A DNA stretch of 64,000 nucleotides from contig NC_073692.1 in assembly GCF_029784155.1 (NCBI RefSeq), positions 335,057,131-335,121,130 on the forward strand, given 5' to 3'. The notes below the pieces were generated by a model that did not search any database, was not told the origin of the DNA, and saw nothing but the letters and a program-made list of their open reading frames with translations. This stretch comes from Uranotaenia lowii. Its lineage: Eukaryota > Arthropoda > Insecta > Diptera > Culicidae. Shown piece after piece: positions 48,028 to 59,699 of this stretch; the first letter of the stretch is position 1, and every line of letters begins with the position of its first letter. A program made the position numbers and the translations under genes.

Positions 48028-48787
48028 TAATTTGTATTTTTCTTTTCACAGTTAAAGAGTTCAAAAGAGGTATTTTTTTAATGAATTGAAGTTGTTTTTA
48101 CTTATTTACTGTTATACCCCGAAAAATTCTAAATGCAAGGATGAGTAATGGGTGAACGATCAATTTTGCGATTGATTGTATATCACAAGCCAAAATTTCC
48201 CAAAAAATGCCATGTAAGAATTTGATGCAATTATTTTCATATAGATAGCGAATAAAGTGAGATTAACCACAAATTTTGATTTGCAGGCGGCCTCACCAGT
48301 GATGCTAGGTGCGTTACTTAAATCAGTATTTGCTTGTTTCAAACTAATTATAATATTTCTGAATTAATTAAATGTTTTAACTATCAAACGCTTAACGTTT
48401 GAATTCATTCCAAGGCGTCCCTAAATAGATGAAGATAAACCATCTTTTGCTTATCTATTTTCAAGGTGGATTTAAAACATCTGTATCATATTTTTATGTA
48501 CTGCTTGGTAGATCAAAAAGAGTTGTTTTTAACTCCTAAACGAATGCAAAATCATTTACTGTTACAAAAAAGTAAGAAAATGAAAGCTTGTGTAAATGTT
48601 GACTTTGACTTTTAAACATATCTACATAATTCGCTACATCGTTTAAGTGTGCGATACAGATAGTTGTTATTTCGTTCAGATAAATGATGCGTTTAATTTC
48701 ACATTCGAATAGAAATCTACGAGAAAGTTGCAAATTCTCAGTACTCATGAACAGGTTTTGCAAAAACAATGCAATAAAAAAATAATC

Positions 48788-48839
48788 ATGTTCAGGGGTG
48801 CCAAGTGCATTAGTATTTGCACTTGGCACCCCTGAACAT
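48788..48839. repeat. Perfect 22-bp stem with 8-nt loop
   Basis: ATGTTCAGGGGTGCCAAGTG.. pairs over 22 bases with its exact complement at 48818-48839, loop TTAGTATT. The CAGGGGTGCC core resembles hAT-type terminal repeats, so it may be a collapsed pair of transposon ends; other readings are a small structured RNA or chance decay product. Confidence 0.85.
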
Positions 48840-49404
48840 CCTAAAAAATCAAAACACGAACATCTGTGCATCGTTTTTCCACAGGGCGAATTGTCGATAT
48901 TAGAACCGGAAAATGGCGTTCATCATGCGCTCTTCTCAAAAATCGATTCTGTTCTCCCACGGTTTGAGGTTAGGGCTGAGGCCTCCTGTTAAAGTGGTGT
49001 TCGTGTAGAACTGTCAATATATCCTAATAAGTATTATTTTGAGCGTGTCAAAAATAAATGAAAAAATATGTGTATTTACTGGAAGCGACTTAAAATGGCC
49101 ACCTACGATTTTGATTTGAAACTGCGGCAGGTTTATTTACACACGGTTTGAGCTCCATCCCGAATTCTTTCCTCTGTGCCTACAAGTCGTGCCTACAACT
49201 TGTTCTATAGGTACAGGTCTAGGTTACACTCACAGCTTCTAGCATTACAGTATCATTTTAATCGTAGTAGCACGTTCAATCAATGCAATGTAAATAACTT
49301 TAATATTAAAAAAAAAATTAGGTTGCTTCCAAACTATTATAGATCCTTATCGCCGCAATCTTAACTAAATTTCTTTATATTATACACCAACTTTTATTAC
49401 ATAA

Positions 49405-50605
49405 CTAGCTGACCCGGTAAACTTCGTTTTACCTTTTTATGTAATCGTAATAAATGTTTGATTTCATCTACACTTCACTTAACTTCATCGTGCTCGCGAA
49501 TCGATTCTTATGGAAATCGTAACAAATAAAGTTGAATTTGTATTGGGACCACCTTCCATAAAAAGTGAGATTGTTGAAACTATTATACAAACCATCTCTG
49601 ACCCAAAAAACCCTCGGATACCAAATTTCACGTCATTCCGACCGACCATTCATACGTGATGTTGTTACAAAGAAAACGCCTCCATTTTTATATATAAGAA
49701 GATGTGAAGAAGAGACAACTTTGTATGGGGACCCCCCTTTCATAAAAAGTGAGATTCTTGAAACTATTATACAAACCATCTCAGACCAAAAAAACCCTCG
49801 AATACCAAATTTCACTTCATTCCGACCGATTATTCATACGTGATGTTGTTACAAAGAAAACGCCTCCATTTTTATATATAAGATGTGAAGAGATAACTTT
49901 GTATGGGGACCCCCCTTTCATAAAAAGTGAGATTCTTGAAACAATTATACAAACCATCTATGACCCAAAAAACCCTCGAATACCAAATTTCACTTCATTC
50001 CGACCGACCATTCATACGTGATGTTGTTACAAAGAAAACGCCTCCATTTTTATATATAAGAAGATGTGAAGAAGAGACAACTTTGTATGGGGACCCCCCT
50101 TTCATAAAAAGTGAGATTCTTGAAACTATTATACAAACCATCTCAGACCAAAAAAACCCTCGAATACCAAATTTCACTTCATTCCGACCGATTATTCATA
50201 CGTGATGTTGTTACAAAGAAAACGCCTCCATTTTTATATATAAGATGTGAAGAGATAATTTCGTATGGGGACCCCCCTTTCATCAAAAATGAGATTCTCG
50301 AAACTATTATACAAACTATCTCTGACCCAAAAAACCCTCGGATACCAAATTTCACTTCATTCCGACCGACCATTCATACGTGATGTTGTTACAAATAAAA
50401 TGCCTCCATTTTTATATATAAGATGTGAAGAAGAGATAACTTTGTATGGGGACCCCCTTTTCATCAAAAGTGAGATTCTCGAAACTATTATACAAACCAT
50501 CTCTGACCCAAAAAACCCTCGGATACCAAATTTCACTTCATTCCGACCGACCATTCATACGTGATGTTGTTACAAAGAAAATGCCTCCATTTTTATATAT
50601 AAGAT
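49405..50605 (+). repeat. CTAGCTGACCCGG repeat expanded to six tandem units
   Basis: The same head and TTTTTATATATAAGAT tail as at 1436 and 23568, but the body is repeated: units start with GAGATT at about 49565, 49749, 49927, 50111, 50289 and 50470, spacings 184, 178, 184, 178 and 181 bp. Units 1 and 3 share a GAAGATGTGAAGAAGAGACA junction, units 2 and 4 a shorter GATGTGAAGAGATAA junction, so the array has a 362-bp higher-order period. Staggered frames of 90-99 codons and their minus-strand counterparts are by-products of the repetition. Confidence 0.9.
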
Positions 50606-50609
50606 AACA

Positions 50610-51040
50610 ATTTCATCAGAGTTAAAAAAAATTGAATAAACAATCTAGTCGTTAATTAACATTAGAAACAAGTATACATTTCAGGTCATGTCTCATTGAT
50701 TGTTTTTTGAGTGTATTTGATTGAAAATTCTCTTATTGGTGAATTGGGAGTCCAAATGTAAATTCTTGATTGAATAATGATTATTCAACAATTTTTCATT
50801 TTGGAAAATAAAGCTCAGCCCATAGTTGATAACGCATGGGAACAGCATTGTGGATGCCTTTTGTTTATGAGCTGATTATGGTAGATTTTGACGTTCTGAA
50901 TTCAAATCATTCGTCAGATTTTATTTATCAGATAGCGGCTTTAAATGATCTTTAGAAATGCTTTAAATCATTGAAAATCGTATGAAATACCCAAAGTATG
51001 GTTGTCAGTTAAATTGGATAAACTAGAAAAACATCAAAAT
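50610..51040. other. AT-rich non-coding stretch
   Basis: No recognised feature. Confidence 0.35.
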
Positions 51041-51400
51041 TTCACTCGCTGACGCCATCTTTAAAGCCCAGTTAGCGTCAGGTAGCGACATTTGATTTTT
51101 TTTCTAGTTTAGCTCTTTCACCCATTGCTCATATTTTGGAGGTTTCGTGCGATTTTTAGTCATTTACAGCATATTAAAGTTCAGCGAAAGCCGCCATCTT
51201 GGATTTCAAAACGGCGTCTTAGAGTGGAATTTGTCTTGTACTTGTTTAGCTCTTTCAACCAATATCAATATTGTGGGATTTTCATGCGATTTTCAGTGGT
51301 TAGTAGTGTTTTAAATCTAAGTGGAAGGTTCATCTTAGATTTGAAGATGGCGTCAGATAGCAAAATTCGGAATCTTCTTGTTTAGCCCTTTCTACTTGGT
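51040..51400 (+). repeat. Degenerate tandem repeat, period about 137 bp
   Basis: The phrase TTTAGC(T/C)CTTTC recurs at 51108, 51245 and 51381, each followed by related sequence (GTGCGATTTT / ATGCGATTTT) and preceded by GACGCCATC, GCCGCCATCTTGG or AAGATGGCGTC blocks. Two and a half diverged units. GCCGCCATCTTGG at 51190-51202 matches the YY1/Pho recognition motif. Confidence 0.6.
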
Positions 51401-52188
51401 TGCAATGTTATGACCATGATAAAGCTAAATTGACTAACGTCATGTTGGCTGTAAAATCGAAGTATTACAATTTTCAAATTTTTTCCCATCAAAATAAATA
51501 TTTCATCAAAAATTCCCTTTTTCTAAAGGTTTGACGAGGCGCATTTACTTAATGATACTATTTTATCGACATTTTATCTCAATACTTGACGGCATTTAAA
51601 AAGTGGCCGATCATTCATCAATAATGCTGTCATCAACCATCGTGGTTGCTGGAAAAATTAAAAAAAAAAACTCGGAGAACTCACGGAACCCAAAAAAAAA
51701 AAAACATCAAAAATGACTCACATGTTTCGTGGAAGGCTTATAGAAGCTTTGGTAACCAAAATTTTACAGCCTAATGATTTTGTCGAAGCTTTAAAAATGG
51801 TCATGATGATGGACTGGATGCAACTCGGCCATGCATTTTGGACATCGGACGTAATTTTTTCGTGCTCCGTGAAAATTTAGCAACATAATAATTTAAACAG
51901 CCAAAAAATCGTGAAATTGTGCATAAAATCGAGAATTTATCATTTCCGGACACAATTCAGTGCAATGAAATCTTTATCTGTGGAAAAATGAAATGATGTT
52001 AGATAATGAACAAATTGTGATTTTGTGAATTTTATTTCCAAACGACGAAACGATGGTGCTGGCGCTATGCCCTCCGGACCAGCCGAGGAGAAATGCTCAG
52101 TTGGAAGAGCACAAGGACTGAACCAGCGAGTTGTACAACGGCATATTGCAGATCAATCTTTAAGATAAGTAGATAATTTTATATTTTA

Positions 52189-54176
52189 CTAGCTGACCCG
52201 TTGTGCTTTGCTACACCTTCCGCCCCGGAAATAAATGTAATTTGTAAAATTTTTTTCAAATTTAGATTTTAGAGAGCATTTTTTTAAATCAAACCTCATA
52301 ATACTTCAGAACCAACAACTTTGAAATGAGAGCTGCAGCTGCAGTTCTGAATTGCAATTCAAAGATGGTATATATTATTTACTGAAACTTGAACTCTAAA
52401 CTCGTTTTTCAAGATCTGAAATTTGTACTCTGTACCCAAAAAAAACCTTTTTAAATATGGTCCCTTCTTTGAAAAGCTCTTTATCTTGAATTTACATGGG
52501 AGCTCTCTCATCTTTTTCAATCTTGTCCCCCACTGCTTGAAGAAGGTAGGCAAATTAAACCGGCTCGATACCCAAACAGCACTTATCATGGTAATGAAAA
52601 ATATATTAAATTAGTTATGTATTAAATACAGTGCAAATTTCTTTTTTTTTTAAATAAATTTACTACGGTAAAAATATATATATTTAAAAAAAATATCAGT
52701 TGCATCACTAAATAAGTTCTCAGCGTTTTTTTTTTTTAATTTTCTCTTTGAAAGTCAAATATTCAAAAATGTTGGCAAAAACAAATTTCTAAGTTTACAT
52801 TTGTCCCGTATATTGAGGCAAGTGTCATTGCAAAGCTTATTTACAGATGCGTCAGAGTAATGGCTTTAAAATGGATTTAATACGAATTCCTGCTTTTTGT
52901 TCTATCAAGTTTCACTGATATATCTGCAGTATTCTTGTAATATAAATTTATGTTTGTTACTCCATTTTTAACGAATGCTGTTCAAAGGGAATGACCTTCA
53001 TTTACAAAGACATTAAAGAATTTTCAATAACCGCTTCAGTTTCAACATTCGGAATACCCATTCTGACCTTTCCAACATATTGAATCATTTTGAAGATGAA
53101 TTTCTTAAAAGTTCGACCTTTGCCCTTGCCCCACCGTGTAAGTTGACAGAAGGGAATATTGTTTTTAACATTTTAAGAGTATCCTAAAAATTTCTCTTAA
53201 AAATTTTGCTTCCAGTTGAATATCAGTTCTAAAGTCTCGCTTTTCAAAAACGAAGCGGATCAAAAGTCTCTTATATGCAGCCATGTAACACAAAAACACT
53301 TTTCATGTTAAGTACGCACTTGAATTGGTATGTAAGCAAAAAGTACGATGGTTATTTCAGAATTATTTCAAATAAAAAGCTCCCACCTTCATTTCTAAAT
53401 TCGTTTCAGTTGTGTATTTGGGCCGAAGTAACAATTTCTAGAAGAAAACATAATTTTTAATTTTTTTCAACAGAAAAAGTTGAACGTTTGAACATGTTCT
53501 AATGTTCCTTGAATGAAAATTCGAATGCTACCTACATTAACATGAACTAAATATGGAAGTATTTTTCAAATCTTTAAATTGGTTTTGATTCGATTGATAA
53601 AATACCAATCCGTGTCACATCTAAGCGTCATTTATTACCACGTGCTGTGTACAAATCTAATAAGCAAGAAAAAACACATCTAGGTTGCATATCGCCCCCA
53701 CGTATTTGAGAAACAGGCGCCTTATTGTTAAATTTTCCAGCAATCAATGAACAGTGTGCTTTGGTTACTATCCTCTTGCGACGACGTTTGCTCGCCCATG
53801 GAGACGAAAAACAAACCCCTCAAAGAAAATATGCTTGGTTGAGAAATACGCGCCAAAATATTCCTACTGATCAGTATGCTATGCCTGGGTTACTTTCCTT
53901 TTGCGACGCCTCGACCATAGAGACGAAAAACAAACCACCCAAAGGAAAAAAAAATCTCAAGAAAATGGATGTCATGACTTTAATTTGTTTCGAAAAATTA
54001 CAAATTTTGTATGGAAGCCTCTCCTTTCTTAAGTCGGATGGAGTTTTGACTATTACAGAAACCATCCCCGGCCTCAAAAACCCTCAGATGCCAGTTTTGA
54101 CGATGATCGGTTCAGTAGTTTTCGAGTCTATAGGGAACAGACAGACAGACAAACATTCATTTTTATATATATAGAT
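52189..54176 (+). mobile_element. Retroposon-like element, CTAGCTGACCCGTTGTGC head to TATATATAGAT tail
   Basis: Begins CTAGCTGACCCGTTGTGCTT and ends with ACAGACAGACAGACAAACAT then TTTTTATATATATAGAT, a 3' end typical of a common insect retroelement group (RTE-like or dependent SINE; inference). The right part has two diverged copies of a TCTTGCGACG../TTTTGCGACGCC..GAGACGAAAAACAAACC block at about 53770 and 53905. The 149-codon frame at 53725-54174 lies wholly in the repeat and has no recognised domain. Confidence 0.6.
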
Positions 54177-54343
54177 TTTCCATAGTATACATTGATGAAA
54201 GTTTATTTTGTACTACACTGTTTTTTACGCTGTATGAAATCCGCCTTAGACATGTACGACTTGTTATATTTTCTCACAAATAACCTGTTGATTCACGAGA
54301 ACCGTGGAAAATAACCGTGCATATGGCAGAAACCCGAGTAAAC

Positions 54344-54375
54344 CAGGGATGAGCAACTCGCGGCCCTCTTGGAAT
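54344..54375 (+). repeat. hAT-type terminal repeat relic
   Basis: CAGGGATGAGCAACTCGCGG is of the CAGGG(G/A)TG(G/A)GCAA..GCGGCC form seen at the ends of many hAT transposons. No inverted partner was found in the window. Confidence 0.4.
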
Positions 54376-54379
54376 TTAC

Positions 54380-55180
54380 TAAAATTTAAATTATTTCACG
54401 TTTTTTACTACGATAGGTTGTTAATAGTCATGAAACATTGGTCCTTACCAATTAAAAAAAATACATCAATAACTTTGTCTAATCTGCACCAGTTGTTTTC
54501 AGTTGCATTTGCTCAACAATCATTATATAACAATCAACAAAGCATTATACAAAAAAACAAAATAATAAAAACATAATTAAAGATTTCCCATTTCCGTGGA
54601 TCATCAAACAACGAAAAAAAAAAATTAATCCTCGACTTAATCAATATTTGTTACTCTGTGATTCGATCCAAAAAGTTTGGAAGGATTATCTAGGATGCTT
54701 ATTTCAGAAACTTTATAGTTAAATCATGTCAACTATCGATAATTTTAGTAATTTTCTTTGAAAATAAACAATCCATATTCCCAAAGTCATAAGATATTCA
54801 TGAAACAGCTTTGGAAAACCTATTCCAGTGGTATCTAGAAAATTAGTTATCGCTGGGATTTAGCTCCATTAGACTTTTAAATTGGAGTGATGACAAAAGG
54901 TACCATCAATTCCATTAAAAAACAAGTTTCCTAGAAATCGGTTCAAACTTTTTACAAACCATTGAAAGACCTCCACAAAATTCATTTTTTTTAAAAAGGG
55001 AAACATATTTTTTTTAAATGATCAAGATTTAGTGATAAACCATTTCAATTTTAACTTGTATTTTCCACTTTGTATTTAAAAAACGTTGCTAACGAATTTG
55101 TCTCATTTTCCCTATTTCAGTTGAGATTACTTCGAAATAATTTTGTTATGTACAATGAATTAAAGCTTTCTAACGTTTAT
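54380..55180. other. AT-rich non-coding stretch
   Basis: Possibly the decayed interior of the hAT-like relic at 54344. No gene or further repeat recognised. Confidence 0.35.
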
Positions 55181-55186
55181 TTAACA

Positions 55187-56909
55187 CTAGCTGATTTTAC
55201 CCGGCCTTGCTCGGGTTCATTTAAAAAATAAATCAAAATGAGACGTTGACTTCTAGAAATTAAAGAAGCTTGGTATTCATTATAATAAAAAATTGACCCA
55301 TGTTTGGTCAAGTTAACTTTGTAAATTTAGTAAATCTTTTTAATGCTTTGATTGAGATTATTAACTGCGTTAATCGTTTTCATAATATTGAAAAAATCAT
55401 AGTCATGAGTTGGCAATTTCCTATGTATGCTTATTCATCCTATCACGAAAAACATGTTAACCCACCCTTTTTTCTGGAGATTTAATATATTTGGCTTTAT
55501 TTTTTATCTTCAAATATTAAAACTGTTATTTTTTATCTTTCCCCTTTCCCATCTAATGAAAATCTATACTGGAGTTTATACTACATTTCAAGATAGATGA
55601 TCTCCCCGTACAATAGTATATCACGTTTGATTTACTTAGAAATTTCTAAATAGACTTCTGAACCTTATTGAAGACTCACTTTGAATGTCTCCAATTGTAT
55701 GTATCCTTTTTTTAGCAGTTTAATTTCACACTGTTTTATGATACTTTTTCCTGAATGTTGAAAGATCCACTAAAAGTTTTTTGAAGTTATCAAACACAAA
55801 TCATCTAGGAACCAAAATCGTTCATTTTATAACTTTCGAAGGGGAAATATTAAAGAAACATGAGATATCAAAGAAAGTAGAAATTTATCGAAAAACATGC
55901 AACGGCTCACCGTAAAGAACTTGAACTCGCAATTTCCGCTTGTCCGCACTTCATGTTTCTCTAATACTTTCCATTACCTTTGAAAATGTGATCATGTTCA
56001 GGTATGAAGATGTACCAAGACAAATTGAAAACATAAGATTTCATTTTATAATGGTATGAAAAATCTGAGATCTATTTCAATTTGTCTATTCTTGGACACA
56101 ATTATCCCATTCATTATTTAAAAAAAATTGAAAGGTTGTCAATTTAACATCTCTTAGGTAACATACGATTTAGGTTTTTTCAATGAATTTTTATCAATGA
56201 AATTGAATGGTATAAATCTAAAACCTCAGATTTTTGTACATAAAGTTTCATGCGTTGGATTTGTTTTTTTTTTTCAGATAATGCATTTACAATTTTTTAC
56301 CCCCCATTTACATTCCTTGACGGCTATCAAAGCTATGAATTCGCAGTCCTCAGCTTATACTCAAAATTCGAAAACTTTTTCTTTTTCCATGAGGATTTCC
56401 AATAATATGAAAATGGTTGGTTTTTAGAAGCTGGAATTTATCAAAAACGGTCATATATATTCGAAACATGCGAGTGGTATTTTTTCATCCATAATGTAGG
56501 CTCTTTATTTCATCCATGAACCACATGCTTGTGACCCGTGCTACGAACAGTAGAAAGAAAAAAGCCCGCCAAAAATTTCACGATGATTTTTTCTATCATC
56601 AGCAGACTTTGATTAGCTATCCAGCACACGTGAACTTTGGATGGACGTTTGCGTTTCTAATGCCCATCCCTTGGTGATGGTGAAAACAAACCCGCCAAAG
56701 GGAAAAAATGGTTCTGAAAAATGGGTGCCATGACTTTTGGTTTGTGGAAAAAAAACGAAAGTTCTATGGGAGGGTCCCTTTTCTCAGGTCGGAGGGGCTC
56801 AAAACTGTTACTAAAACCTTACCATGGTCCAAACACATAACTGTGCCAAATTCCAGGCTGATCGGTTAAGCGGTGTGGATTTGTATAAGGTGCATACAAA
56901 CATATATAG
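55187..56909 (+). mobile_element. Retroposon-like element, diverged relative of 52189-54176
   Basis: Head CTAGCTGATTTTACCCGGCC, end GTGCATACAAACATATATAG. The right part (about 56640-56909: AACAAACCCGCCAAAGGGAA, GGTGCCATGACTTTTGG, CTCAGGTCGGAGGGG, AGGCTGATCGGTTAAG) parallels the 53.9-54.1-kb part of the other element (CAAACCACCCAAAGG, GATGTCATGACTTTAAT, TTAAGTCGGATGGAG, GATGATCGGTTCAG). Non-coding. Confidence 0.55.
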
Positions 56910-56979
56910 TCCAACTCATCTTTATGTAACGAACCACCTTAATGAATTAAGACGTTGCGGCCGCACAACGCTATCGTGC

Positions 56980-58340
56980 AAAAAAATTAGAGACATCTAT
57001 CGTTGAAACTATTCAAGCTGACGGCAGCAACGCTTGAAATGGTTCCAAGTTTGACCGCTAGGTTCACGGTTCTGCTCCGGTTTGGAGCAACTGAAAACGG
57101 TTCCCTGATCCCGGTTCCCATCCCCATGAGTGAAAACGAGACAAAACAACTGATTCCTTTATGGAATTGCAAAACTCATGCTGAAGCTGACCTAGAGAAT
57201 CAATGACTCGGCCACTTTTTTAGAGAACGCCAAAACCGACAGACCGTTATCGGAAGTGATATATCGCTAATTCGCTAATATTCGATAATTAGAGGCATAC
57301 TTAGAAAAGTATACCGGTTAATCATATCTAAGTTGCTATTTTGTGAGTCTAAATATATTGGGCGACTATCTTGAGAAGACAATAATATAACGACGGTTAT
57401 TTGGAGATACCAGTAAGTTGGAAGTAATACCTTGGAAATAACTTTATAGTTCTAAGAACCGAGTGTAACCTCACTCCATAGGCGAAGAAAAATCGTGACA
57501 CAGGACTTCAGGTGCTACAGGATAACTAACTACGCTAGTGCAAATTAACAGCGTAAGAAAAGGTTAAACAAAAAGTACGTTTCTAAATTATGAGAAAAGA
57601 TAAAATAATAGAACGTTGACAGGTAACCCGCGTCAACGTGGGTTTAAATCCGAGGCTGAAGATCCCGTGCGAAACATACGCCCTACGATAGAGGCCGACA
57701 GCTTGGTTGTGGATTGAAGGCCCCCGAGCTTGTAATTTCAGCTCGGTTGTGGATTGAAGGCCCCCGAGACTGGATACTGCCCGATACAACACTCCGTCTT
57801 GGCAACATCCCGTGGGCGATTGTTTCGGCAACGTAGCATCGAATAGTGTCACCATCCAACGTACTCCAACTGCAGTCAACTGAACACCGGATCCGGAAGC
57901 ACAAACCAGGTTAGAAATTAAATAAAACAAAACCTACTGTAAGCTACACACAAATGTTAGGGAAATAGCTAGGAGCTCCTAAACACACATTCGATAAGAA
58001 AACATAGATTGATGCTGTAACCCGAGCACTGTTTTACTCCGTAATACGCGCCTGACGGATAGGCAACCCTCTTTGAAGTGAGCTTTTGAAAATTGTTATA
58101 GCTGGAAAATTAGAGTGACTAGAGTGGGTTTTTTTTTATCTCGTGCACTTTTTTTCCCATCCTACTTTTCCCCGTTTCACCGTTTGGGCAGCGTGAACCT
58201 AAAACCGATATTTTCAAGCCAAATGACGTAATACCCGCCTTGAGAGGAGTCTGTGGCCGGATCATAATCACGTGTCAGCAATCTTCCCTTCCGGAAGTGG
58301 CGCCCTAAAACAAGTTGCTGACATTAGTGGCAAGAAAGAG
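56980..58340. other. GC-richer segment with a 40-bp-period direct repeat
   Basis: Higher GC than its flanks between 56950 and 58340. A 30-bp phrase (CAGCTTGGTTGTGGATTGAA then GGCCCCCGAG) at 57699-57728 recurs at 57739-57768 with one change. No recognised gene: a 115-codon minus-strand frame spans both copies of the phrase and shows no domain. It may be a retroelement long terminal repeat or a single-copy region. Confidence 0.35.
57699..57768 (+). repeat. Direct repeat, two 30-bp copies at 40-bp period
   Basis: GGTTGTGGATTGAAGGCCCC occurs twice, with copies starting at 57699 and 57739; the only difference in 30 bases is CTTGG versus CTCGG. Confidence 0.9.
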
Positions 58341-58344
58341 TCGT

Positions 58345-59250
58345 TACATTTATATATTAGATCTCTGCCCTGATGTAAAATGAAGTCATGTAAGAAAAAC
58401 CTATCAAAATCAATCCGCGTGACAAAAACCTTAGTGTACACTCTACGAACTACTTTGGCTTATGGTGAATGTATAAGTTAGACTATAAACTTTTTTAAAG
58501 AGTTTTCTAGTGAGTAAAGATGTTTTGCTTTCCAGCTGTAGCCCACTTTTTTGTGAATTGTTTGGTTTTCATCTGAATGTATCTAGCAAGCCCACCATAG
58601 CTCCCTTTTATTCCCCAGATCACACTCTCTACTTATTCAACAGTTAACAATCAATCAGAATTATAAGGCCACTAAATATAAAACGTTTATTGACGAAATA
58701 ACGCTATGTGCTGTTGAACATTGAAATACACTAATTGAAGGTTCAAACCTCCTTTCTGGGATTTTTCAAAACAATCAGAATGTTGGACTCATGAACAAAA
58801 AGTTTGTCAAGTTTATTTAACTGATTCATTTACTTCAGAGACCAATCACAATTTAATTTCATATTTTTAATCCAAACTTTTGTGATAACCATAGAAAATT
58901 CACCAAAATTTTACGATTTTTTTGTAAGTTAACACTTATGATTCTGAATTTTTATGGTTATCGCTTTAAAATATAATTTTTGAATGAATTTATGAAAAAA
59001 CAACAATTCTCAAGCTTCCAAAGGAACCCTTTAGATCTGCAATACGATGTTAGATAAGAAAGATATGAATAGGATAAATTTGCATGTTTTTAAAAGAATG
59101 ATCCCAAACTTTTTTATTTGCTAAAATAAAAATTCCTGTGTAGCTATCAGGTACTAATAGTATCGAACTCGTAGAATAAAGAAAGTTACTACCTAAACTA
59201 TTTTTGATATTCCATGAAATGAGAACTTTACGACTTCCACATCTTACTTA
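58345..59250. other. AT-rich non-coding stretch
   Basis: No recognised gene or repeat. Confidence 0.4.
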
Positions 59251-59699
59251 TAACTCAAAATGTTTGTATGGTACATATTTTCGTCGAAGGATGCAAAAAT
59301 GTTAAAAACCTCCAGAACAGCAAAAGTAAAACCCTCAACGTCGATGCATTAAATCAGAAGAACACCATCCCACGGAATTCTGGCATCAGTCACGAAACTA
59401 TGCACGTTATTAAAAACTCGTTATACTTACTTACTCACTTTCAGAAACGAAGTTCTACACAGAGTCAACAAGGCGATCGGTGGCTAAAGGATTCCACCCC
59501 CAGCAAAATTGGTTTATAGGCTGCAGGCGCATAAAACGAGAAGAAAAATCCAAAGCTTCTCATCGGTTTCCCACGGGCGGATTTTTCCACCCTTTCTTGG
59601 ATGGTTTAAAAGATAACGCCACCCCCCGGGGGAAGATCCGCGTTTCGCACGGAACGGCACCGATAATTTACGAGCTTATTTTGCTGCCGTTATTGGTTT

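Noticed and set aside
49405..50605. Series of 60-99-codon frames on both strands, or a CRISPR-like array
   Set aside because: They are periodic by-products of the 178/184-bp tandem units; many use non-ATG starts, and units are far too long and uniform for CRISPR.
53725..54174. 149-codon open frame
   Set aside because: Entirely inside a retroposon-like repeat, with the end formed by the ACAGACAGAC and TATATA tail; no domain.
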